64,000 nucleotides of DNA from contig CAXKVV010002149.1 in assembly GCA_964058805.1 (NCBI GenBank), forward strand, positions 434,001 to 498,000, read 5' to 3'. The position numbers and the translations under genes are program-made. Source of the DNA: Schoenoplectus triqueter. Its lineage: Eukaryota; Streptophyta; Magnoliopsida; Poales; Cyperaceae. Position 1 is the stretch's first letter, and every line of letters begins with the position of its first letter. The notes under the pieces were generated by a model that did not search any database, was not told where the DNA came from, and was given only the letters and a program-made list of their open reading frames with translations. Of the stretch, positions 47,961 to 58,676 are shown in pieces.

Positions 47961-48000
47961 AAAATATCTTAAGTTGAAGTCTTGGGAACCTTTCCCATCC

Positions 48001-48662
48001 TTACATCTCCAGATACTTAGGACAGTTCCTCTTCCAATGACCCTTACTTTGATAGTAAAAGCAGTCAGAGGTAGAAGCGACTTTTGCTTTGGGAGTGTTC
48101 TGATTAGGAACCATCTTCCCTTTATCCTTGTACTTAGGTGCCACTTTAGGAGTCATTTTGCGTTTCATCTTTTTAATCTTCCTCGTACCTTCTTGGATCA
48201 CGAGGATAGAAGAACTCTTCTTCATCTCCCCATCAGTGATCCTCAACATCCCTTGGAGCTCCTGCAAGCTCTTGTCCATTCCCAGCATATAATAATTCCT
48301 GATGAAATTAGAATAGCTAGGAGGGAGAGAGTTCAGGATAACATCCGTAACAAACTCTTTGCTCAACGGACTGTTAAGCTTCTCCAACTGCTCAACATCG
48401 CTCGTCATACGGACCATGTGAGTGTCAAGAGAGCTGCCCTCAGTCATCTTATGACTGAGGAAAGATTTAGTCACCTTAAATTTCTTAACCAAGAAACTTT
48501 GTATATCAAGCTCATCTTCTTTGTGCTTGTTGTACCTGATGACTTCTTTGCTGTGCAGCCTACTACAGGCTGTGCAGGGATTGGTGTGTTAAGGACGTAC
48601 TCGAGTTTCTCATGTCTTAGTATGAGCGCACGGAACGTATTAGTAAGAGTTTCTTTAGCCAT
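48001..48662 (-). pseudogene. Copia gag remnant
   Basis: The start MAKETLTNTFRALILRHEKL and the phrase YVLNTPIP match the N-terminus of plant copia Gag. After a gap and a frame change the sequence continues with FLSHKMTEGSSLDTHM, EFVTDVILNSLPPSY and MLRITDGEMKKSS, the UBN2-type Gag domain. The middle of the domain is missing, so there is an internal deletion plus a frameshift near 48,480. The zinc knuckle at 48,063-48,022 reads CFYYQSKGHWKRNC: the second Cys of C-X2-C-X4-H-X4-C is Tyr. This Gag is unlikely to assemble or bind RNA normally. Confidence 0.85.
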
Positions 48663-50526
48663 GTGCTACAACGTAAAATGTAAAGATTTTTAGCTTTGTT
48701 CATGTAATGTTTTATTCCAAATAAAACTCCCACTACAAATTTGTTCTATTCCCGTTTGTAGTTAGGACCAAGATCCCTATTTTCACTGATAATCAAGTTA
48801 TCGTTGAATAACTCGTTTATTAATTATCTTAGGTAAGCAACTCTTTGCTAATCACATCTCTATGTGATTCTTGGTTTCGCTAAACATCATATGTTTTAAC
48901 GAAACTTTGCCCCAAGCCCAAAACTGTTTTGGAAATCATTGGTAAGTAACCTCACTCTATTTGGTTCGTTATGTCGGACATAACCCTCGAAAACCAAAGG
49001 TAAAAGGTGACGCCTACTGAGTAGGTCACGTCTGCCAATGAACAATGATATGCGAGGACAGAGCAGGTAGGGCATATTACTTAATTTTTCGGGTTTAACA
49101 TCGTAAGCAGTCAGTTTGTTAAACTAACTTTAAACAGACTTACGAACACGTAAAAAATGTCTGTCAGAAAGACCACTGAAAGTTCCTTTTCCAGTCTTTC
49201 TTTGACACAACCTTCCTTCACGTTTTAAAAATGATAAATCTAATTTACACATTTATAATTAGTCAGTTTATTAAGCTGACTTTAAACAGACTTATGAACA
49301 CGTGAAAAGACGTCTGCCAGAAAGACCATTGAAAGTTCCTTTTCCAGTCTTTCTTTGACATAACATTCTTTCACGGTTCCTTAAAAATGATAAATCTAAT
49401 TTACTCATTTATTATCAAAGCGGTAAATCCAATTTACCAGCTCATACAAACATTTTGTATATATATGTGAATCAGTCACGTATATAACTACTATCTATCC
49501 AATAAAAGTAGCTTTACATCTATGATAAGATATATTTCATATCAAAGCAGTAAATCTAATTTACCTGCTCATACAAACATTTTGTATATATACGTGAATC
49601 AGTCACGTATATAACTACTATCTATCCAATAGAAGTAGCTTTACATCTATGATAAGATACATTTCATATCAAAGCAGTAAATCTAATTTACCTGCTCATA
49701 CAAACATTTTGTATATATATATACGTGAATCAGTCACATATATAACTATCAGTTCTCAATTCTTTATTTTGCAACTACATCTTTGTTCTTTATTTATACC
49801 GTAAAAAGCATATAAACATTTTATATGATTTCAAAATAGTTAATTCCTTCTGGTACGATAAAGTAATTTGATAACGTGACAAAGTTCCTTTTCGGCCAGT
49901 TATCAGGACACGTAAAAGGGGCTCCCAGGAAAGATCGGGGTCACGAGGACCACTTTAAATTCAATCTTTCCTAGACAGAACCATCTCTTTCGGGTGTGGA
50001 GATCAACAGCTCTTACTCAGGTACTTTATTGCTTCATCACATTCATAGATATACTTCTCATAACCAAAAGTTTTCGAAAAAGCAAAAGAGTTACATTTGC
50101 CATGCTTCGAAAGCGTAAAAGTAATTTGATAACGTGACAAAGTTCCTTTTGGGCCAGTTATCAGGACACGTAAAAGGGCATGTCAGAAAGAATACCGAAG
50201 GTATCCACTTCCATCTTTCTTTTACATCACCTTATCTTTTATGTGTGGAGATCAACAGCTCTTACTTAGGTACTTTATTGCTTCATCACATTCTTAAATA
50301 TACTTTAACACAATCGAAAGTTTTTGAAAAGAAAGCGTAAAGAAAGCATAAAGAAAGCTTAAATCTAATTTAACTTTCTTAGTCGACAGAGCCGAACCAA
50401 GAAAATCCAATTTTACCTGGTTTGGATTTTAAGCTGCAAATCTAAGAATTAAACCGATACAGGGTATATACATCTTATTTGCATAAGATATAACCTTTTA
50501 GAAAATCAATCAGCGGGAGAGCCTTT
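48663..50526 (-). other. Copia leader with internal tandem duplications
   Basis: A leader of about 1.9 kb lies between the primer site and gag, with no coding frame. It holds a duplication at about 152-bp spacing (the phrase with AGTCAGTTT at 49,109 and 49,261). A 127-bp tandem repeat starts at 49,417, 49,544 and 49,671 and includes ATACAAACATTTTGTATATA. A block beginning AAGTAATTTGATAACGTGAC occurs at 49,861 and 50,119. Confidence 0.8.
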
Positions 50527-50538
50527 GCTCTGATACCA
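50527..50538 (-). other. Primer-binding site (initiator tRNA-Met)
   Basis: The minus strand reads TGGTATCAGAGC one base after the LTR end. This is the standard plant copia primer site, complementary to the 3' end of initiator methionine tRNA. It fixes the element's orientation. Confidence 0.95.
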
Positions 50539-50539
50539 C

Positions 50540-52663
50540 TGTAGGGATTTGGAATGCCCAAATCCCGTTAATGCTCAAGCTGCGGAAAGACCGTAGAACA
50601 AAAATTTTACTTCTACTTAAGTTAGGGATTAAAGTATGTCGGATAATAACCGAGAGTTACAGACATTTAATCCTTTACAAAAGACGGTAAAATATTATTT
50701 TACTTCTAACTTAAGCTTAGGGTTAAAGTGATGTGTCGGATGATTACCGAGAGATACACACCTCTTTAAACCTTTATTGATCTACTCCATGATTGATTTC
50801 TAAAATATTAATCTACTTAACAATTAAATAGATTAATATAAGATGTTATACCTCGCTTCCAAATTTCAATTGGAATGAAAATCGGCTTGTCTCGGAGCAC
50901 CAAACGTCTGATGCCTCTGTAGGTTATCCACCAGGACTGACCAGAGAGCGGTTTATTTCTTTTGCCAGAAATACCGTAAACCGCGGTTTTTCGCAAAAAC
51001 ACTATTCACCTGAGAAAAGACGAAATAGTACTATTCACGACTCGCAGTAATTCTGTTTCACAAATGTGCAGAAATACCGCAACTTTCGTAAAAACACTAT
51101 TCACCGATCCCGTGAATTCTGAAACAACCGTATACCGAGAGAGAGAAAGTAGAACTGATTTGGTGGAAATTTTTCTCTCACCCTACCCCTCTATTTATAG
51201 AAAAAGTGGAGTTGCCAAATTACCAAAATGCCCTCGTGAATAGTAGGGAGGTTTCAAAGTGAAAAGACCAAAATACCCTTAAAGTTCATCCAATTTACCA
51301 AAACGCCATTGGGCTTTTTGGCCAAATTACCGAAATACCCTTGGGCTTTTGGACAAATTACCAAAATACCCTTGGAGGTCGTCATGGGCTTTTCATGGGC
51401 CTTTTTGGGCTTTTCAGATTTTGGGCTTTTTCAATTTTGGGCTTTTTGGGCTTTTCTGATTTTGGGCTTTTAATTATTAATTAAGACTTTAATTATAAAT
51501 GGGCTTTGGCCCATAATTCAAATCCATAATTAACATTTAAAATCCAAATCACATATATATAATTGTCATCTACAATTATATTTTTCTCGGTTGTTGTTTC
51601 GGCGAATTTATACGACGTGTCCAACACGTTATAAATTCAATCTGATTTTTGCTTCTTGTCATCTCTATGACAAATATAATTATATCATATATAATTAATT
51701 ATAACCATCTTATTATTAATTATAAACAATTTATAATTAATCAATAAGATTCTCCGATTAACTCCTATACGGTGTGACCCGACAGGATCCGTGTTATGTT
51801 GGTAAATAGAGTTAAAACCGTTTTAACTTCTATAATCATAGGAGGCATCTGGCAGAATGCACTATGACCATCCAATTACACAGATGATGATGTACTGTAC
51901 AATATCATGATCCAGTAAACTATTTACTTGTGTTTAATTCTTTTGTCTCATAGCTATCAGATCAGTTTCAAGGTAGGTATGTGTCATCCTTGCAAACTTA
52001 ATCTTTTCTTGATCCTGAGTAAATTATCAAATATAATTACTCTTGTAATTATACTGCTAGCAGATAATCTTACTCTATCAAGGGGCCCAGTGATGCTATA
52101 ACTCGTATAGAAATACGAGGGACAATAGTACTTTTGGCAAACCATCTCTTCCTCCGCATAAGTTATGTATACCGAAGAGCTACCTTTATAGCCACCTTTT
52201 ATGGATAACGTTTGGTAGAAATCACACACATACATATCTTATGTAGGAAAGATGAATACCTCATACTTTAGAATTTAATACTGAACGAAAACATTAATGA
52301 CACGAACACAATTCCATTTAATGTTTCATTCGGGGTCTATCAAATACGATGTTCCTTGAACATCTATCTATGTGATTAAAATGACAACTCTTTGTCTATG
52401 GTCTGTAAAACTTGACCATCATTTAATCCACATACTAACCTGATAACGGTTAATTAGTGTTCCTGCTAATTATCTTGGTTAGTGACTTTTAAGAGTATAT
52501 TCTATATTATGAAGTTTCACAATTCCAGTCATGAACTCGGAATGATTCATAAATTCAATAATACTCAAGGAAACAAAATATCGTTTAAATATTCAATTCA
52601 TGAACAAAGCTTTATATAACAAATTTATCGTATTATTGACTTCAAGATTATTACAAACTAACA
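50540..52663 (-). repeat. Copia 5' LTR (promoter copy)
   Basis: Bounded by the primer-binding site on the left and the target duplication GTATG on the right. Every position equals the other LTR plus 7,646. In element orientation U3 would run from 52,663 to about 51,165, with R and U5 below that. Confidence 0.95.
51191..51200 (-). promoter_or_regulatory. Candidate TATA box of copia 5' LTR
   Basis: The minus strand reads CTATAAATAGAGG, a strong plant TATA match, followed by a GAGAGAAAAATTT region that could hold the transcription start. The same box lies at 43,545-43,554 in the 3' LTR. Assigned from motif and position only. Confidence 0.6.
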
Positions 52664-53054
52664 GTATGGACCTAAATTTATAAAAATTCCGATAGTTTGG
52701 TCTTATATGACAATACTATCAATTACACATATATAATTTTATTTATATATATGTAATCAATTTATGCAATAATTATATAAATTAATGGGTGTTAAAATTA
52801 ACAAGGATGTACTTAAATAAGAAAATAAGAAAATGAACTTAAATTTAAATTATGTACAGAAAAATTACCTTTAAGAGATCTAAAAATATTAATCACTAAG
52901 TGGATGTTGTTGCAGCTGGGAACAGATGGAACATAGAGTTTCTAATGGTGAATAGTGAAAATGATGATGAAAGAGCGGCGATGTGAGAGGAAGTGTGATA
53001 AATAACCCTAATCTTAATTTAGAATCGATTTTTTGAAATGGGAATAATTTGTTT

Positions 53055-53376
53055 TTCAATTAAAACCGGTTTTGTTCAAAACCGGTTTTAAAATAAAAAT
53101 TATAGAACCGATTTTTATAAAACCAGTTCTAAAATTATTGTTTTAAAACCGATTTTAATAAAATCGGTTCTAAAACAAAAATTTTAGAACCGGTTTTCTT
53201 ACAACCGATTTTAATAATATGAAATAGAACCGGTTATTATAAAACCGATTTTAATAAAAAAAACTTATAACCGGTTGTTAAACAAAACCGGTTCTAATAA
53301 TTTTAATAAAATATACAAATATACCACTCTCACCTTTTAACACTTGTTTTTTTAAAAACCGGTTCTAAATAGGCGG
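53055..53376. repeat. CACTA right subterminal repeats
   Basis: The mirror cluster of AACCGGTT and AACCGATTTT motifs in both orientations, ending about 25 bp before the right terminus. Its composition matches the left cluster, which supports pairing of these two ends as one element. Confidence 0.85.
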
Positions 53377-53405
53377 TTCTAAATTAAATTTTTCTTGTAG
53401 TGATA

Positions 53406-54615
53406 TAAAGTTTACTAAGTCAAGCCCATCTCCGTTTTTCATTTTTTCTCTTTAAAATTGCCAATCTTGCTACATCAAATTTTTTTTGCCAATCTTCTAA
53501 AAAGCAATTGTTCAAGAATACAATGGCCTCCCGAAGAATTTGGGAAAACTTCAAGAACTGATCTTAGTTCTTGCTTCTTGTGCTTCTTGTGCCGTCAAAA
53601 AATGATGCAATGTGCTATACGACTTTCAGATGTTGTGGCATTGCCCATCAATTATAGTTGTACGTGAATCATACTCTTAAAAGACGACGAAAGAATAGCT
53701 TAGGGATTAATACGATCTTCTTCTTGTTGTTATACTAATAATAAGAGAATAGTATAAGAGGATGGTTTAAATGCCTCATTTTTTTTGTCTAAAGTATGTA
53801 TTCACATTTAAATTTTTAATTACTCAAAATTCAAAATTAAAATATCAAATAAAATCATTAAATTTGATCTAGTTATTTTATTTATGTACTGAATAAAAAT
53901 TATGATATTTAAATATTATTTTTTATGGACATCAAGCTCTTTAAAAAATACTATTAATTTTAAAAAATATACTAATTTTTTTTGTGAAAGAATCTCTCTC
54001 ATTCGCTTTCGGTGACCACTATACTTTCTAAAATACTCTAAAATAGAGGTGCAAGAAAATACATAATTCATAATTTTTTCAATGTTCAATTTGATTTTTG
54101 TTGGTGTTTCAATCATTCAATTAGTTTTATCCATAATTTCGGTTCGAGTTCACTTCGATAATTTTTTTAACAAATTAGTTCAAATTTGATACATAATAAT
54201 TCCATATGTAATTATTTGCATATAATTGTACTATTTAGTCAAATATATATAATAATATAATTATGTTCGAGTTTACTTAGCTCAAATTTAATTAGTTGGA
54301 ATTGATTTTAATTTAATTCGATTTAACTCAAATTTAATTTAATTCAATTCATTTGCACCACTACTCTAAAGCATATTCATCCTCGTCAGAATGCCTCGTC
54401 ATTTTTAAAACTCCCTGCCACGGAGGGCCCGGACAGCCGGACCCCGGTTTAGCTCATAGCCTAACAACACCAATTAGCCACAGCAGATATTCACAAACCC
54501 CGATGCACCTATAAATCCAACTTAAAATCTGAGCCACTATTTTTTTTTCAACTTCAATGTGGTAAAAGAGACAAACCATGACAGAGGTTGGAAAAATCGT
54601 AATAGTTTTGTCTCT
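53406..54615. other. Intergenic DNA, nothing recognised
   Basis: AT-rich spacer right of the CACTA element. Short open frames lack recognisable domains. A brief GC-rich patch (GGAGGGCCCGGACAGCCGG) near 54,425-54,445 is unexplained. Confidence 0.55.
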
Positions 54616-54623
54616 CTGATGCA

Positions 54624-55815
54624 AGTTATTTTTTTAATCAAATAAAAAAAATAAGAAAATAGTATGATTTCAATGAAAATATATATTCATAGTCAGATTT
54701 AAATTTTAAATTCGATCTCATCTAGCTGGGATCAAATTTAAAATTAGATCTCAGTTTTTTTTAATTTTAATGTTTTGATTAAAAATATTTTCATTTTTTT
54801 TCAAACTCGGTCACAAAAAATTAACAAGCAAGGCCTATCTGCACAACAAAAGTTATTACAAATTAGTACAGGACGTAAATACTAGTATTTTATTCTATAT
54901 GCAATTCATGATTTCCAGATGATATAAATATATTTTAAAAATTATTTTCTTATTTTTATTACATAAATAATATAATATAATATTAATATTTTAATAAAAA
55001 ATAAAAAATATATATTTTTTATGAATAATACAAAAAAAATCATATTATTTATAAATTTTTGCAAAACCATAAATTAGATAGAAATGTGGGCAAAAATATT
55101 CAGAAAATCTTGCTAGTTTGTATGGATTAAAATAAGAAGGAAGTAGGAACAGTGCTACTTTTTTTTTAAATCATCATTGTAATAATATATTTTCAAAAAA
55201 ATAAAACTATATACATATTTATATAATTATATTATATATCAAATACTTATTTATATTTAATCAACAAATATACTTACATTTACATGTTATTCAACTATAT
55301 GTTTAAATTTAAAAATTATACTAATGAATTATTTTTTTATTAGTCAGTTTCTTAGCTTAATATATTGACAGTAATTCAATCCATTCTTGCTTGGATGGCT
55401 TGACCATTACTTTACTACAAGAAAAAAAAATATAAATACACTAATTAACCATTAAATAAACTGTATATAATAATATGAAAAATTATTAAGAAGAACCATC
55501 AAAATTTTAATTAATTATTAAGTATATAATAATATGCTTAATAATCAAACATTTAAGTATTTTGATCAAAATATTTCACTTAAAAACCATCAAAATATTT
55601 TGATCAAAATACTTAATAATTAAGTAGGAACAGTGTTTGAAAAAGTTTCAAAAAAAAATTAATCAAAAATCAAAATTTTGTAAAAATAAAAAAATTGAGA
55701 CCGAGTATTAAATTCAGTTTCAATTAGCTGAGACCAAATTTCAAACTCAAATCAGCGCACATTTTTACTGAAATTATATCATTTTTTCTTTATTTTATTT
55801 GCCAAAAAAAATCTG
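54624..55815. mobile_element. Long-TIR element family, copy B
   Basis: Inverted termini of about 170 bp enclose an AT-rich interior: the left starts AGTTATTTTTTTAATC and the right on the other strand starts CAGATTTTTTTTGGC. The flanks are CTGATGCA on both sides (54,616-54,623 and 55,816-55,823), a perfect 8-bp duplication. The block 55,233-55,480, with CTTGCTTGGATGGCTTGACC, is shared with copy C. No transposase is present. The element lies about 0.7 kb beyond the stop codon of the MYB gene. Confidence 0.75.
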
Positions 55816-55823
55816 CTGATGCA

Positions 55824-55888
55824 GCGGTAGCGTTTTGCCGGACTAATTAAATGCAGCTAATGAACGCCCCTCTACAATTCTTTACCAA

Positions 55889-55923
<35 letters not shown>

Positions 55924-56531
55924 ATCAAACAGAAAACGACAGAGTATGATTTCATGCCATCTGGCATCTGCCATGAGAGATTTCTACTCGTGCACTTTTC
56001 GTTATAGATAGATACAATTATGCAAATGTTCTATAATCCAAACTAGAGAATCAGATAATCCAAAATCGTAGTCAAAAGATCTGTACTGCGTATTATTACT
56101 GAACAGATTCCGGGGGGAGTTGCTGAAAACTGAATGTCGTAAAAAGCGAGGTGATGTCCTTCCCTGTGCACTGATAGCACAAAACACTTACACAAGCTTT
56201 GAATGCCTAGAAAGAGCACCCTAAAAAACAATGCCTAGAGAGAGAAGAAAGCTTGTACGGTACACACAGCATAACATAAGTACATAACGAGCAGACATCA
56301 TTTCATATTTCTCTCATAAATTATAAATAACAAAATAATGCACACAAGAAATATAAGCCAATAAAATTACTACCTCTTTGACCTAGGCACCTCTATCTTT
56401 TAGAACATGTACTGTCAATTGTCTTTTCATCTCACAAACAAACACACAATCCCACAGAAAACAAAGCAAAATGTAATAAAAAGAAAAGAAAAATATAATA
56501 TATGCATATCACATGATGTTGAATAAAAACA
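55824..56531. other. Region downstream of the MYB gene
   Basis: Probable 3' UTR and downstream spacer of the MYB gene (minus strand), including an uninterrupted (AT)n run at 55,892-55,921. Short frames here match nothing I recognise. No poly(A) site can be fixed. Confidence 0.5.
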
Positions 56532-58371
56532 TCAGAACAAGAACCTCTCCTGATTTTGAGTCTTAATGCTTGTATTGCGTGTATCTTCACTTGCATTGTA
56601 AGTGAAGTTGCACCCATTGGTTCCTCCGGCACAAGGTTTCATCTCAACATATCCAGTGCTATTACAATATTCCATCAAAGGAGGCGCGTGATCAGTGAGT
56701 AAAAGCTTTTGGCTTTCTTCAAGTCCACCAAAGAGATAATTCTCAAACCCTAATTGTTCTCCAGCTATTATATTGCTCATATCAAACTCCACACCTTTAC
56801 CATAATTGACATCTGATGTACTGCAACTATAATCACCACCAAATACTAGCATGCTTCCCGTCTCCTTGGGAGCAAATCCATGAGATGATAAAATGGTGGA
56901 ACTGTTACTAATGTTGAAGTGGAATGGTGAGATGGGAATACCCTCAAGGCTTAGAGGGGAAGACATAAAAGCAGAGATAGAAGCGGTCGTGTCAGGGGTC
57001 GATGAAAAGAAGTGAGTTTGCGGGGTTTGCTTTTGCAACAATTGGGATTGCATTGTTTTGGATGATCTGTGAGTGGAAGGGAGCCCAAGGATCTTTTTCT
57101 TCAGCTTTGTGTTCCAGTAGTTCTTTATGTCGTTGTCTGTTCTTCCCGGCAACTGAGCGGCTATGATCGACCACCTGCTTGTGCAACCATGAAAAATAAA
57201 CAAACTTTATGTTGATTGTGGATATTTGCTCACTAAACTGTAATGCATGATTTAACTCAACTGCTAGACTAGAATTGCTTCTAAAAAAAGTTTGAACTAG
57301 TTAGTTGAGAAAAGACTAGCAAAGTAACGTGTTTTTAGAAAGCAAACTGTGGGCAGTTAAAGTTGTGGAACTTGTCTTGCCATTTTTAGGGGTATTTATG
57401 CTTGGTGTAAAAAGGGTTACTAATAAAAAGGAGCTAAACAAAGTGCAAAGAAAAACGAAAATAGATACTAGCGCAGCTCGAAGAAGAGTTTACTAGTCTG
57501 GGAAAAACTGTTTGTTTTCGTTTTACTAAAACTTACGAGGCAGTTGTATATGGATCACAGATCTTGTCTCTGCCCTTTTAAGGGTTAAGGCTATATATGC
57601 TTGGATAGAGAACAGTTGGCGACAAGGGATAACACGTCAAAATAATAAAAGAAACCATAAAAGGAGAAAAAAGAGAAGAAAAGGTTGTGATTAAAGTCAA
57701 ACGCTAAAAGTATGCTTTAGTTTACCTGCTTCCAATGCTAGCAAAGAGGTTGCAAATAATTCTGTCCTCATCATCCGAGAAATCGCCATGCTTCAAATTT
57801 GGCCTCAGATAATTCAGCCATCTCAGCCTACAGCTCTTGCCACACCTCTTCAAACCTATATCCATAGAAGAAAAGACACACAAGTACTAAAATCTCAGTC
57901 CAATCAAGAAGAGATCAGTAACAAAACTAGATAATGGTTGTCCACTTGTCCTAGTTCAGCATATGGTTTCTAGAGATTAAATCCATTGCAGTTCTTTAGC
58001 GAATAAAATTAATTAATAAACAAAACAATAATTTCTAATCTAGTACTTGTAGCACCAAAAACTGAAGTTAAAGATCAAATTTCTCCCAACAAATGAATAG
58101 GTCAAATTTTCTTTTTACCACCTCTATTAAAAGATCCCTCATTTACAAGGTATAAATAAAAAAATAATTAGAAGAATACATTTAGTGAACAAATAAAACG
58201 ATATCGAAGTGTTTTTAGCACAGTTAATTAACTACCTGCTTTCTGAGGTAAAGCAATCCAATTGCCACCGGTGCCATATTTTTCGATGTATTCTTTGAGT
58301 TTCCTGTCTTCCTCAGGCGACCACGGTCCTTTCTTCACATTAGCTTTGTCGCAACACGGTGCTCTCCCCAT
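56532..58371 (-). CDS. R2R3-MYB transcription factor, subgroup 14 (RAX/MYB36-like)
   Basis: Three exons with canonical GT/AG borders: 58,371-58,236 (136 nt), 57,855-57,726 (130 nt) and 57,174-56,532 (643 nt), giving 302 aa. The first two exon lengths and intron phases are those of classic plant R2R3-MYB genes. The start [20 protein letters not shown] is typical. R2 covers about residues 14-62, with Trp17, Trp38 and Trp58. R3 covers about 67-113, with Phe71, Trp90 and Trp109 and the recognition helix [18 protein letters not shown]. The N-terminal sequence places it with the RAX1-3/MYB36/MYB68/MYB87 subgroup, whose members act in axillary meristem initiation or endodermal/Casparian differentiation; which role applies here is unknown. 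The bHLH-interaction signature of R3 is absent, as usual for this subgroup. The C-terminus is Ser/Thr-rich with acidic patches and no other domain. The reading frame is intact. Confidence 0.95.
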
Positions 58372-58676
58372 CCTCTACTCTGTTCTCTTTAACTCTTTCT
58401 CTTACCTCAAGTGCACTCAGTTGCCTTGTAAGTATTCTATATATCTATGTTGTTTGGTATAAGAGGAACGGAGAGGGGGAGGCTAGAAGACCGGGATGAG
58501 AGAAGCAAAGTCTATTTGAAAAGAAAGGAGATGGATAGAGATGTGAGATGTTAAAAAATAAGTCAAAGGAGATGGATAGCCTGTCTAGTTCCAATCAGTT
58601 GCTTTGCTGGCCCCTCCTCTCTCTCTCTCTATCTCAGTTCTGAACTACAGAGCACAATCTAATCTCTCCAACCCCA
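58372..58676 (-). promoter_or_regulatory. MYB proximal promoter and 5' UTR
   Basis: About 300 bp between the start codon and the right-hand transposon. On the minus strand a TATA-like AGATATATAGAAT lies about 65-75 bp before ATG (58,435-58,447), followed by a purine-rich leader (GAGAAAGAGTTAAAGAGAAC). CT/GA-rich tracts lie at 58,615-58,635. The start site is not determined. Confidence 0.5.

Larger units (their letters stand above)
42894..52663 (-). mobile_element. Ty1/copia LTR retrotransposon, complete but defective
   Basis: The 9,770-bp element has two 2,124-bp LTRs with TG...CA ends and GTATG target duplications at 42,889-42,893 and 52,664-52,668. On the minus strand the order is LTR, primer site, gag, protease, integrase, RT, RNase H, polypurine tract, LTR. 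Integrase before RT is the copia order. The LTRs have equal length, and I found only two substitutions by eye (near 44,805 and 44,831). The internal genes carry many lesions, listed under the separate domains. The LTRs are long for a copia element. Confidence 0.95.
40820..53402. mobile_element. CACTA (En/Spm) element split by a copia insertion
   Basis: The left end starts CACTACCAGAAAAA. The right end, read on the other strand, starts CACTACAAGAAAAA. Both are flanked by ATA (40,817-40,819 and 53,403-53,405), the 3-bp duplication expected of CACTA elements. Both ends carry dense subterminal copies of AACCGGTT. Removing the nested copia element and one copy of its target duplication leaves about 2.8 kb, too short for an autonomous element. 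The only coding relic inside is a Ulp1-type peptidase on the minus strand; I see no CACTA transposase. Confidence 0.9.

Noticed and set aside
48471..48693. 239-codon plus-strand frame opposite gag (47,974-48,693)
   Set aside because: It is the antisense shadow of the copia gag region, whose minus-strand peptides match the Gag family.
56992..57186. 64-codon minus-strand frame overlapping the third MYB exon
   Set aside because: It is an out-of-frame reading of the MYB exon. The correct frame is fixed by the R3 repeat and splice phases.
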